Shown in pieces: positions 1 to 5,761 of a stretch of 11,727 nucleotides of DNA. A program made the position numbers and the translations under genes. The stretch's first letter is position 1, and each line of letters begins with the position of its first letter. Under the pieces are notes generated by a model, which saw only the letters and a program-made list of their open reading frames with translations, made no database searches and was not told the origin of the DNA. The DNA comes from an uncultured Methylobacter sp. (GTDB lineage: Bacteria > Pseudomonadota > Gammaproteobacteria > Methylococcales > Methylomonadaceae). Location: contig CAIKYI010000631.1 of assembly GCA_903831545.1 (NCBI GenBank), forward strand, positions 1-11,727, read 5' to 3'.

Positions 1-110
1 CAAATAAATTATTTAAATATAATTTAATCAATTAGTTAAGTTTATTATTTAATCCCGATTACTATACTTGCAACCTGCGAACACAGACAATATTGGGTGT
101 TATTTTGAAC

Positions 111-128
111 TGTAACATTTTTGAGACA
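111..128. promoter_or_regulatory. Lone TGT-N12-ACA site
   Basis: The sequence TGTAACATTTTTGAGACA matches the sites at 4435-4452 and 9835-9852 (TGT, then ATTTTTG at the same offset, then ACA). The bases before it (GTTATTTTG, then AACTGTAACA) also resemble those before the distal site at 4601-4618. No sigma54 promoter lies within 110 bp on either side inside the window. If the layout matches the other loci, its promoter would lie beyond the left edge. Confidence 0.45.
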
Positions 129-180
129 GCTGCTTTGGCAGCCTTTTAAAACGTAATTTTTTGATGAAACTCAAACTCGG

Positions 181-272
181 CGTAGGTCTCGCTACCACGG
201 TGTTCGACAACCCGAGACCCTGGTCAAGCTCAAGATTAACGTTAGACTGGAAAAGTAATTGCCCGACCTACG
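181..272. repeat. GTCGG-family hairpin repeat, copy A
   Basis: A hairpin with arms GGTCTCG (185-191) and CGAGACC (213-219) is followed by a tail CAAGATTAACGTTAGACTGG (231-250) and AAAAG. The whole unit is bounded by CGTAGGTC (181-188) and its inverse GACCTACG (265-272). The tail matches that of copy B (720-744) at 22 of 25 positions. It resembles REP-type intergenic repeats; no function is shown. Confidence 0.6.
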
Positions 273-506
273 GGACTGTGGATATGTAGCAAAGCCAAAA
301 AACCGCACTGACCCTTTTGGATTGATGGTTTGGTAATTTCAACCATACATTTATCATACCCTATGACAAACACACCCACACAACCCGGCATTCCAGCAGG
401 AAGAGCAACGCAGGAGCAGTTGCCGAGAGGTCTGGGGTGAGGAGAATAAAATCATGCAGTTATATTTCCCTCATCCCCGCCTTCTCCCTCTGTAGAAGGA
501 GCAATG

Positions 507-575
507 TTACTTGTGTAGATGCCCTTGCTTTGCTCTCTCTGCCAAAATGACGTCGATTTTTACTTGTGAAGATAG
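507..575. repeat. Degenerate relative of the MITE-like element
   Basis: The segment AATGACGTCGATTTTTACTT (545-564) continuing as GTGAAGATAG matches, in reverse orientation, the left end of the 97-bp element at 5564-5660. A second near-copy of the end sequence (TTACTTGTGTAGAT, 507-520) lies 53 bp away as a direct repeat of TTACTTGTGAAGAT (560-573). The far inverted terminus is not recognisable, so this looks like a decayed or partial copy. Confidence 0.5.
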
Positions 576-681
576 TTATGGATAAAAAAGGGGAAGAAGA
601 GAACAAATTGCGACGCCCCCGATGACACTGGCCATGAGTAACGCAAGAGTTTGATTTTTAGAGGGGGATAAAATTTTTTAA

Positions 682-744
682 GTCGGGTTACCAGGTTATC
701 AGGCAACCCGACGTTTGACCAAGATCAACATTAGACTCGAAAAG
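682..744. repeat. GTCGG-family hairpin repeat, copy B
   Basis: An 11-bp hairpin with arms GTCGGGTTACC (682-692) and GGCAACCCGAC (702-712), allowing one G-U pair, is followed by the family tail (720-744), which matches copy A at 22 of 25 positions. The stem resembles those at 6460-6484 and 5668-5704. Confidence 0.65.
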
Positions 745-797
745 CACCAAGCCAACGTTGCGGCCAAAATTACTGCAGGAAAAATAACTTACTTAGC

Positions 798-865
798 AAG
801 TTGAGCTTCTGTAGGGCGTAATGAATTGGCCCCTACAAACTTTTCAAATCAAAGCCGCTCAACTT
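798..865 (-). terminator. Nested inverted repeat after the 254-aa gene, possible terminator
   Basis: The outer arms AAGTTGAGC (798-806) and GCTCAACTT (857-865) enclose inner arms GTAGGG (811-816) and CCCTAC (831-836). It lies 12 bp past the stop codon of the minus-strand gene ending at 878. There is no strong U tract directly after the outer stem, so it could be a repeat element or an mRNA 3'-end stabiliser rather than an intrinsic terminator. Confidence 0.45.
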
Positions 866-877
866 ATTTGATGCTGA

Positions 878-1642
878 TTACTTAGGAACCACGGTGATTT
901 GATCAATTACAAAAGCACTGGTACTACCTATCCCATACATATCAAGATCAGTAATACCGTCTGGCGCTTGCACACCTACCCATTGAACCGTTCCAGCTGC
1001 CAGCGGTTGATTAAGCGTTACCTGACTCGCACCCAGACCCATAACAAACTGGATACTCTCAATGGACGGAGCAACGCTTTGCCCCGAATCAACATTCATA
1101 GCAAACTGGGTTACCGGTTGGTTAAAGTGCACATGCACGGGTCTGCCAACGGAATCGCCCGGTATCAGTCCTTTAGGTGAAAGAAAATTGGCGGCATATA
1201 CCTGCTTGATTCCTCTGTTTGAATCGTTTCTTAAGTACACCAGATTAATTGGCGTGGTGTAGCTATACAGTTGATTGGCGCCAAAAGAGACCAGACCAGC
1301 ACCGCAACTGATAGGCGTGCCATTAATGTCTGTTGTTACCATACAAGGCGAAATGCCATAAACACTCAATTGACTGCTAAGCACTGCCATCTCCTGCGCA
1401 GCAGTTAACTTAATTTTTTTCTTGTTCATAAAAAACAAGGCATAAGTTGATCCTCCCATCGGCTTGGCGGTGATAAGACTGGGCGCTATGTCGGGTGTTA
1501 AAATGGTACTTGTAGTTGGGGTTGAAGTAGTTAAGGTAGTTGAAGTAGATGAAGTCCCCGCTTTCGCTACAGCCAAGGCGGAAACGCCTGAAATACTAGC
1601 CGCCGCTAACAGCAATAGTCCGAAATGTTTTTTAGTGCTCAT
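878..1642 (-). CDS. Secreted protein, paralogue of the 251-aa protein at 8826-9581
   Basis: The 254-aa product has a Sec signal peptide: MSTKKH, a leucine/alanine-rich core at 7-24, and likely cleavage after AVA (residue 26). A Ser/Thr-rich linker follows (29-50), then a folded region. The C-terminal half (about 160-253, GRPVHVHFNQPVTQF then VDSGQ) aligns closely with residues 153-247 of the 251-aa protein encoded at 8826-9581. The two also share a cysteine pair with identical spacing (C100/C113 here, C74/C87 there), a likely disulfide. The domain ending (F-x-ID-x-I-x-VVP) recalls beta-sandwich domains of PEP-CTERM proteins, but no sorting tail is present. The function is unknown; an extracellular or surface role is inferred. 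The start is preceded by a purine-rich GAGAG about 10 bases upstream. The gene lies 176 bp after the 768-aa gene and is probably co-transcribed with it, although hairpins lie between them. Confidence 0.85.
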   Translation of the reverse strand: MSTKKHFGLLLLAAASISGVSALAVAKAGTSSTSTTLTTSTPTTSTILTPDIAPSLITAKPMGGSTYALFFMNKKKIKLTAAQEMAVLSSQLSVYGISPCMVTTDINGTPISCGAGLVSFGANQLYSYTTPINLVYLRNDSNRGIKQVYAANFLSPKGLIPGDSVGRPVHVHFNQPVTQFAMNVDSGQSVAPSIESIQFVMGLGASQVTLNQPLAAGTVQWVGVQAPDGITDLDMYGIGSTSAFVIDQITVVPK

Positions 1643-1688
1643 GATTAATACTCTCTGTTCTATTGTTACATGCGCAAATATGGTAATT

Positions 1689-1721
1689 ATTCAGCCCCCC
1701 CTTTTTCAAAGGGGGGTGAAT
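1689..1721. repeat. C-run/G-run hairpin between two secreted-protein genes
   Basis: Arms ATTCAGCCCCCCCTTT and AAAGGGGGGTGAAT form a long near-perfect stem with a three-base loop, ending 46 bp before the start of the 254-aa gene. Hairpins of this CCCCCTTT/AAAGGGGG type recur as dispersed repeats in several bacteria (general knowledge). Its position between two same-strand genes could reduce read-through into the second gene or protect the first transcript's 3' end. Confidence 0.6.
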
Positions 1722-1750
1722 GCTTAGCAAATATGCGTTATTGGTTGGGC

Positions 1751-1779
1751 TATAAATGTTTGGCAATCCAATATTTATA
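1751..1779 (-). terminator. Weak AT-rich hairpin after the 768-aa gene
   Basis: TATAAAT-gt-TTGG and CCAA-t-ATTTATA form an interrupted stem 40 bp past the stop of the minus-strand gene ending at 1819. It has low GC and no U tract, so termination is uncertain. Confidence 0.3.
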
Positions 1780-1818
1780 GCGAACCTAATTTCCTTGTTA
1801 CTCTTGCAAAACCGACAT

Positions 1819-4125
1819 TTATTTAGCTAAAGTAACCCCAGCAGCCAATCCGCCAGACGTGGTCTTACATCTCATGGCGGCATTATTGATAGCTACCGGG
1901 GCCTTTGCTGTTGTCGCCAACTGGTAACCGCCGAGGCCATCAACTGCAGTTGATCCGATCAACGTAGTAGCCGTTGGAGCAGTTGCGGTACCTACCCAGC
2001 AGGTAGCAGTTAAGTTAGTCAGATTAGCTCCGAACCAGCTGGTTGTGCCGACGATATCCCACTTGTTTTGTGCGATGGTGTATTTTGCGCTGGTCACTCG
2101 AACGACTTCCGCTGCCGAAAAGTTGGTAATATCCACTCTTGCCAGGTTGGACGCCAGAGGCGGAGTGGAAAAGTTATTCACCCTGTAAGTGAAAAAATCT
2201 GCTCCACCCGATACTGCTGTCGCTGTTTTGGTGACATAAGTGATTTGGCCGGAAGCGAGCTTGGTTAGATTACCTTTGGTAGGTGCAGTCACAATGGTCA
2301 AACTGGTAACGGCAGGATTGATTTGATCCAGCGCATTGATAGAAGCCGGTTTATCATTACCCAAGATGGTCACCGTTTTGGTTTTTGCCGCTACAGTTCC
2401 CGCGTAGGTCGCCGCAAACTGATCCGCGACAGCCGTCGGCGCCGTTGGATTAAAGGACAGCGTCAGATTGCCGGTAGCTACGTTGGAAACCGGCGCATTG
2501 TTGGCTGCTTGTCTGACAAACTTAAAGCTGTCGGTACCGACAGCCGCCGTTGCATTGGCGGTAAAAGTCCAAACACTGCCAAGGAGGGCAATCGTTCCGT
2601 TTGCCGGTTGCTGAATAATCAACGCATCAGCCGGCAAAGCATCCGTTAGCGCTGTTGCTCCACCTGTACTTACAGTAAAGCCGGGAGCCGGAATAGCTGT
2701 TGCAACCGGTGGATTGAGCGGATTTTGCGGAGCACCGTTAATGCTTAACAAATGATCAGCATGAAAACCTGACTCCGTTGAAACCACCGAAATACTTTCA
2801 GGTGGCTCTATAGCAGCCGGCAATAATCCTGAAAAACAGACGCTAGCCGTATCAGTGATCGTAACGGGACATTGCGCCTTTGTCATTACGGTGCTTACTG
2901 CAGGCGGAGTTACAGGTGTATTAGGCTCTGCCCCAGTTAAACCCTCTACGACCAAACCTGGATTGGAAACCTCATCGGAGGAATGCGCCACAACGAGAAT
3001 TTGACGTGAAGCGGTGTCAAAACTCGCCTTACTGATTTCAACGCCATCTTTGAGCGCTGTTGATACACTATTCACCGGGTTACTGCTCAGGTTGGTGACA
3101 GTAATTTGCGGCGGAATTGCTTGCGTCGAAGGATACTCGATATGCCCATGATATTTACCGGACACTGTGCCACTTGGGTACATTTGCAGGCTCGGCATAC
3201 CCTCACCCGTGACGATTAATCTTTGATCAGGCGTTGACGTTGCCCAAACATCAACACCGTTGGTGCCAGCTTTACGGACTTTATAAGCCGAATCCACTTT
3301 CAACGCTTGAGCAATCGGCGCTGTCCATTTCTGACCGAGAACACTTCCCAAAGATTCCTCAATAAAATCGTGACCTAATCCATCCAGGTTAGAGCCAACC
3401 GGCCCCTGTATGCGAATCAAATTGGTGCCGAATGGACTGCCGGTGAAGGTATGTGGAACAGTAGGATCGCCGACAAACTCTTCTGCACCGGCAATCAGCG
3501 GAAGATCTGTGTCCCATTTAATAAAAGGACCTACCGGGCCTTCCAATGCCCCATCAAAGCCTGTTCCCATAGGTATATCGACCGTGAAGAAATTTGCTGC
3601 TTGTGAGCCAATCAAATTGGTTTTGGTGGTCGCCTGAACGTTTTCAAAGGTATGAACGCCGTAGGGATGCGTTACTACATAGGTACCACTTTTAGCGGGA
3701 TCGTTAAAGTTAAAGGTGATGCGAATCCGGGCAAACACAGTTTCATCGCCATGTTTGGGTGTCGGACCTGGCAGATATGAAGCTTCCAGAGCGCCCAGGT
3801 AACGATATTGAAAATCCGACCCTGTTGCTGTATTTTTAAACTCAATCAAACTGTAAAAAGCCTCGTCGCCAATATTACCTGCAAAGCCGGCGGGGTTGGC
3901 AGCAAGTGGAAAACAATAGTCAGTTGTTGAACGACATAAACCCAGCGCCAAACCTTCAGTGTCGCGATACCACGACGGAAAAGTAATAACTGCGTCAGAC
4001 GGACCATGATCCAGCAATTTTGCTGTAGCCATGCCGCTGGCCAGCACTGAACTGGCCAGGGCAAGTTGGATAGCTCTACGCAGAACGAGCTTACCCGAAA
4101 AGTTAGAAGTTAATTTTGTCTTCAT
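1819..4125 (-). CDS. Large secreted Ig-like protein (768 aa)
   Basis: The product has an N-terminal Sec signal (twin Arg at 16-17, hydrophobic 18-33, cleavage likely after ATA at 35). Residues 48-165 hold a segment with FPSWYRDTEGLALGLC, GDEAFYSLIEF, ARIRITFN and GTYVVTHPYGVHTFENV, a pattern I associate with uncharacterised secreted bacterial proteins. Residues 472-560 and 563-667 look like cadherin/Ig-like (Big_9 or VCBS type) modules; the second has the typical VTILGND and FFTYRV signatures. Residues 672-768 form a C-terminal segment related to that of the 773-aa protein (R-[VI]-[ST]-x-A start, W-x-[IV]-x-G, LxAT, LG/IG). There is no PEP-CTERM tail, LPXTG motif or lipobox. AATTGAGGTAATAAC directly before the ATG gives a good ribosome site. 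A sigma54 promoter with two upstream sites lies about 165 bp upstream. The 254-aa gene follows. A role as a surface or matrix protein is inferred; no enzymatic motif was seen. Confidence 0.9.
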   Translation of the reverse strand: MKTKLTSNFSGKLVLRRAIQLALASSVLASGMATAKLLDHGPSDAVITFPSWYRDTEGLALGLCRSTTDYCFPLAANPAGFAGNIGDEAFYSLIEFKNTATGSDFQYRYLGALEASYLPGPTPKHGDETVFARIRITFNFNDPAKSGTYVVTHPYGVHTFENVQATTKTNLIGSQAANFFTVDIPMGTGFDGALEGPVGPFIKWDTDLPLIAGAEEFVGDPTVPHTFTGSPFGTNLIRIQGPVGSNLDGLGHDFIEESLGSVLGQKWTAPIAQALKVDSAYKVRKAGTNGVDVWATSTPDQRLIVTGEGMPSLQMYPSGTVSGKYHGHIEYPSTQAIPPQITVTNLSSNPVNSVSTALKDGVEISKASFDTASRQILVVAHSSDEVSNPGLVVEGLTGAEPNTPVTPPAVSTVMTKAQCPVTITDTASVCFSGLLPAAIEPPESISVVSTESGFHADHLLSINGAPQNPLNPPVATAIPAPGFTVSTGGATALTDALPADALIIQQPANGTIALLGSVWTFTANATAAVGTDSFKFVRQAANNAPVSNVATGNLTLSFNPTAPTAVADQFAATYAGTVAAKTKTVTILGNDKPASINALDQINPAVTSLTIVTAPTKGNLTKLASGQITYVTKTATAVSGGADFFTYRVNNFSTPPLASNLARVDITNFSAAEVVRVTSAKYTIAQNKWDIVGTTSWFGANLTNLTATCWVGTATAPTATTLIGSTAVDGLGGYQLATTAKAPVAINNAAMRCKTTSGGLAAGVTLAK

Positions 4126-4195
4126 GTTATTACCTCAATTAAAAAATTTTACTATCAATAAAAGTAACTGGAATAAAATTTAAAATAATATTTAG

Positions 4196-4318
4196 TTACG
4201 TGTTTTTAGGTTTATTCTTAGCTTTATTCCAGACTTCGCCATGATCCTTTGGCTTTATCCAGCGAACTTCAGTAGCTGCTTTGACTAAAGCAATAACGAT
4301 GCCAAGATACAAAAACAC
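4196..4318 (-). CDS. Possible 40-aa leader ORF overlapping the sigma54 promoter
   Basis: A GTG-initiated frame encodes a short hydrophobic stretch (FLYLGIVIALVKAA) followed by a charged tail (RWIKPKDHGEVWNKAKN), which has protein-like composition. No ribosome binding site is evident before the GTG, and the frame contains the -24/-12 promoter core, so the sigma54 transcript would begin inside it. A chance reading frame is the more likely explanation; the paralogous locus has nothing similar. Confidence 0.18.
   Translation of the reverse strand: MFLYLGIVIALVKAATEVRWIKPKDHGEVWNKAKNKPKNT
4289..4305 (-). promoter_or_regulatory. Sigma54 (-24/-12) promoter of the 768-aa gene
   Basis: On the minus strand the sequence is TTGGCATCGTTATTGCT, against the RpoN consensus YTGGCACGRNNNTTGCW. 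The GG and GC dinucleotides are ten bases apart, as required. Transcription would start near 4278, giving a leader of about 150 bases. Two TGT-N12-ACA sites lie 89 and 144 bp behind the -12 element, the usual range for enhancer-binding proteins. The promoter at 9687-9703 agrees at 10 of 17 positions, including the TTATTGC block. Confidence 0.75.
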
Positions 4319-4379
4319 AGTATTTACAGGTGTTACAGAACTTTTAAGCTAAAATCGACCAGGCCATTTAAAGGGCCAG

Positions 4380-4452
4380 TGTAATATTTTTGATACACCA
4401 ATCCAGCCAAGTACCGAAAAGACTTGAATGTAGGTGTAATATTTTTGAGACA
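4380..4452. promoter_or_regulatory. Twin TGT-N12-ACA upstream sites of the 768-aa gene
   Basis: TGTAATATTTTTGATACA (4380-4397) and TGTAATATTTTTGAGACA (4435-4452) differ at one base and start 55 bp apart, roughly five helical turns. The first extends to GTGTA-N10-TACAC, a partial dyad typical of a dimeric regulator site. Their distance from the sigma54 promoter matches that of the pair at 9779-9852 to within 2 bp. They are probable binding sites for a sigma54 enhancer-binding protein of unknown identity. Confidence 0.7.
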
Positions 4453-4600
4453 AGCTTTAAAAATACCAGACCCGGAAGGAAGGAAATTTAAACCGGGCAA
4501 GACACAGTGGTTTACTGCATACCGCGCCACACGCGGTTTTAGCTTACAAAAAGACTATTGTGCCGCTTAGAAGTTGCGTTATTTTGGGTTTTTTTGTAAC

Positions 4601-4618
4601 TGTAACAAAAATGAGACA
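4601..4618 (-). promoter_or_regulatory. Distal TGT-N12-ACA site
   Basis: On the minus strand it reads TGTCTCATTTTTGTTACA, with the ATTTTTG core at the same offset as in the proximal pair but in opposite orientation. It starts 166 bp beyond the second proximal site. A comparable distal site is at 9969-9986. It could be a further enhancer site or an end of an ancestral mobile element. Confidence 0.45.
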
Positions 4619-4747
4619 TTAGCCGTTTTGGGATGAAGCAGCTTATTGATCCTAGAAAACGCAGTTGATCGTTTTTATTATGCTCACATCCTGTATGCTT
4701 GTAATTCTGACAGCCTCAAAGCTGATCAGCGTTTAGGTGAGGCATTT

Positions 4748-4773
4748 ACTAGGAGCGGGCCATGCCCGGGAGC
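4748..4773. repeat. GGAGCGGGC REP-like repeat
   Basis: ACTAGGAGCGGGCCATGCCC contains a GGGC-CATGCCC dyad and resembles widespread TAGGAGCGGGC-type intergenic repeats of gammaproteobacteria. A relative in the opposite orientation is at about 10124-10150 (TAGGAGCCGGTCATGCCTGC on the minus strand). It generates a chance GG-N10-GC match that should not be read as a promoter. Confidence 0.55.
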
Positions 4774-4971
4774 ACTTGGTTTTCCAGGTTGATTTTGAAA
4801 ATTTTTTGCGGGGATGGATAGCAAGGCAATCTGCAATAAATAACACCACAACTATTATTATGTGGATACTGGGTATTGTTGTATTTTTTATGCCTTGTTT
4901 GGGTCTGGGCGGATTATATTAAGGCTGCAGTTCTTTAGAAGTGCTGTTTGTAGTAATATCTGAGGCAGATG

Positions 4972-5051
4972 ATTAATGGGGTCAAGGATTTTGAAGCGTT
5001 TGGTTTGAAGAGAATGCGCCAGGATCAAACACTTCGACACCATTCATTAAT
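4972..5051. repeat. Nested inverted repeat upstream of the DUF2934 gene
   Basis: The outer arms AATGGGGTC (4975-4983) and GACACCATT (5036-5044) and the inner arms GAAGCGTTTG (4993-5002) and CAAACACTTC (5026-5035) each pair with one mismatch. It ends 37 bp before the plus-strand start codon. It could be a dispersed repeat, an operator or a leader RNA structure; the sequence does not decide. Confidence 0.5.
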
Positions 5052-5087
5052 ACCCACTAAACCCTGTTAAAATCTCGGGATATTTAT

Positions 5088-5513
5088 ATGGAAAATCGTT
5101 CAAACGTAAGGCCATCGGATTGTGCGTTTCGATTCCAATGGGTTTCGAAAGCCGCATATTATAAAGCCGAGAGTAGAGGTTTTATGCCAGGCCTAGAATT
5201 GGAGGATTGGTTTTTTGCCGAGAATGAGTTTGTAGTGATGCAAATTATGCGTTATCAGGTCATTAGTAGTGAAGATGGAGGCATGAGCATTAGAGGTCTT
5301 CAGCGCCTGGCAAAATCATTGGGGGTTGAAAATGCTGAAGCGATCACGCTGATAGCAAACTTGATTCAGGCTATTCAAAAAGTAACTCATAATGATCCCT
5401 GCTTCAGTTCTGATCCAGAAAATCATTGCAACACCTCCGAGCATTGCTTGTGGAAATCTGAATGCAAGAAAATGATTGCAAAATGGCTTCCTTCGAACAA
5501 CTTGTATAGCTAG
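5088..5513 (+). CDS. DUF2934 protein with a four-cysteine C-terminal motif
   Basis: The 141-aa protein has no signal peptide or membrane segment and is probably cytoplasmic. Residues 17-47 (WVSKAAYYKAESRGFMPG, then LELEDWFFAENE) match the DUF2934 pattern of an aromatic/alanine helix, a glycine turn and a D-W-x-x-AE block. A middle helical segment (63-100) follows. The C-terminus carries C105-x8-C114-x5-C120-x5-C126 with LW between the last two cysteines and KKMIAKW after them, which could bind a metal such as zinc. The function is unknown. The ribosome site is weak (TCGGGA about 8 bases before the ATG). It stands alone on the plus strand between two minus-strand blocks, downstream of a nested inverted repeat. 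Confidence 0.8.
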   Translation: MENRSNVRPSDCAFRFQWVSKAAYYKAESRGFMPGLELEDWFFAENEFVVMQIMRYQVISSEDGGMSIRGLQRLAKSLGVENAEAITLIANLIQAIQKVTHNDPCFSSDPENHCNTSEHCLWKSECKKMIAKWLPSNNLYS

Positions 5514-5563
5514 CGGTGCGGTTATAAGCGAGTTAACTGACTGCAGCAGCGTTAAAGGGCAGA

Positions 5564-5660
5564 GGTATCTACACAAATAAAAATCGACGTCATTCCAGCC
5601 GGGAGATGCGCTCTAACGAGTCCGGCAATCCATGCCGAGATGACGAATTATGTAGATACC
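5564..5660. mobile_element. 97-bp MITE-like element
   Basis: Perfect 10-bp terminal inverted repeats GGTATCTACA (5564-5573) and TGTAGATACC (5651-5660) enclose a second inverted pair, CGTCAT (5588-5593) and ATGACG (5640-5645). The inner part (GTCATTCC and AATCCATGCCGAGATGACG) resembles common GTCATTCC-type hairpin repeats. It has no coding capacity. A partial relative is at 507-575. No clear target-site duplication is visible. Confidence 0.6.
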
Positions 5661-5667
5661 GATGATT

Positions 5668-5704
5668 AAAGGTCGGACTGCCAGCCATTGGGCAATCCGA
5701 CTTT
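5668..5704 (-). terminator. Hairpin terminator after the PEP-CTERM-type gene (GTCGG family, copy C)
   Basis: Arms AAAGGTCGGACTGCC (5668-5682) and GGCAATCCGACTTT (5691-5704) form a stem of about 13 bp with A and T flanks, suited to termination from either side. It lies 58 bp past the stop of the minus-strand gene ending at 5762. The flank at 5709-5733 is a diverged version of the tail of copies A and B, so this terminator was apparently formed from a dispersed repeat. Confidence 0.65.
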
Positions 5705-5761
5705 AAGCCAGGGTTGATGTTGGACGGGGAAAGGCCCAATCCAGCCTGCGAGGAGATTTAG

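Larger units (their letters stand above)
1..877. other. Non-coding, repeat-containing intergenic region
   Basis: No convincing gene is seen on either strand. The first 60 bases are very AT-rich. The region holds a lone TGT-N12-ACA site (111-128), two copies of a GTCGG-type hairpin repeat with a shared 25-base tail (181-272 and 682-744), a degenerate relative of the MITE-like element found at 5564-5660 (about 507-575), and a nested inverted repeat just past the stop of the 254-aa gene (798-865). The density of repeats suggests an old insertion-prone spacer. Confidence 0.7.
4126..5087. other. Regulatory and repeat intergenic region
   Basis: This 962-bp gap contains the leader and sigma54 promoter of the 768-aa gene, three TGT-N12-ACA sites (4380, 4435, 4601), a CCCGG/CCGGG inverted pair (about 4471-4499) with a counterpart near 9861-9880, a REP-like GGAGCGGGC repeat (4748-4773), and a nested inverted repeat just upstream of the plus-strand gene (4972-5051). 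Only one weak short reading frame (4196-4318, minus) is worth noting. Confidence 0.6.

Noticed and set aside
4333..4530. 65-codon minus-strand frame
   Set aside because: It runs through the TGT-N12-ACA sites and inverted repeats, has no family features and no ribosome site.
4380..4618. TGT...ACA sites as ends of an insertion sequence or Tn7-like element
   Set aside because: TGT...ACA ends are common in transposons, but there is no transposase, and the conserved distance to a -24/-12 promoter at two loci fits regulatory sites better. An ancient element origin cannot be excluded.
4752..4765. GG-N10-GC match on the plus strand resembling a sigma54 promoter
   Set aside because: It falls inside the REP-like repeat (AGGAGCGGGCCATGCC) and agrees poorly with the -24 and -12 consensus.
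4737..4922. 61-codon GTG frame with a hydrophobic C-terminus
   Set aside because: Its first part is a REP-like GGAGCGGGC repeat and it has no clear ribosome binding site or recognisable family; the hydrophobic tail alone is not enough.
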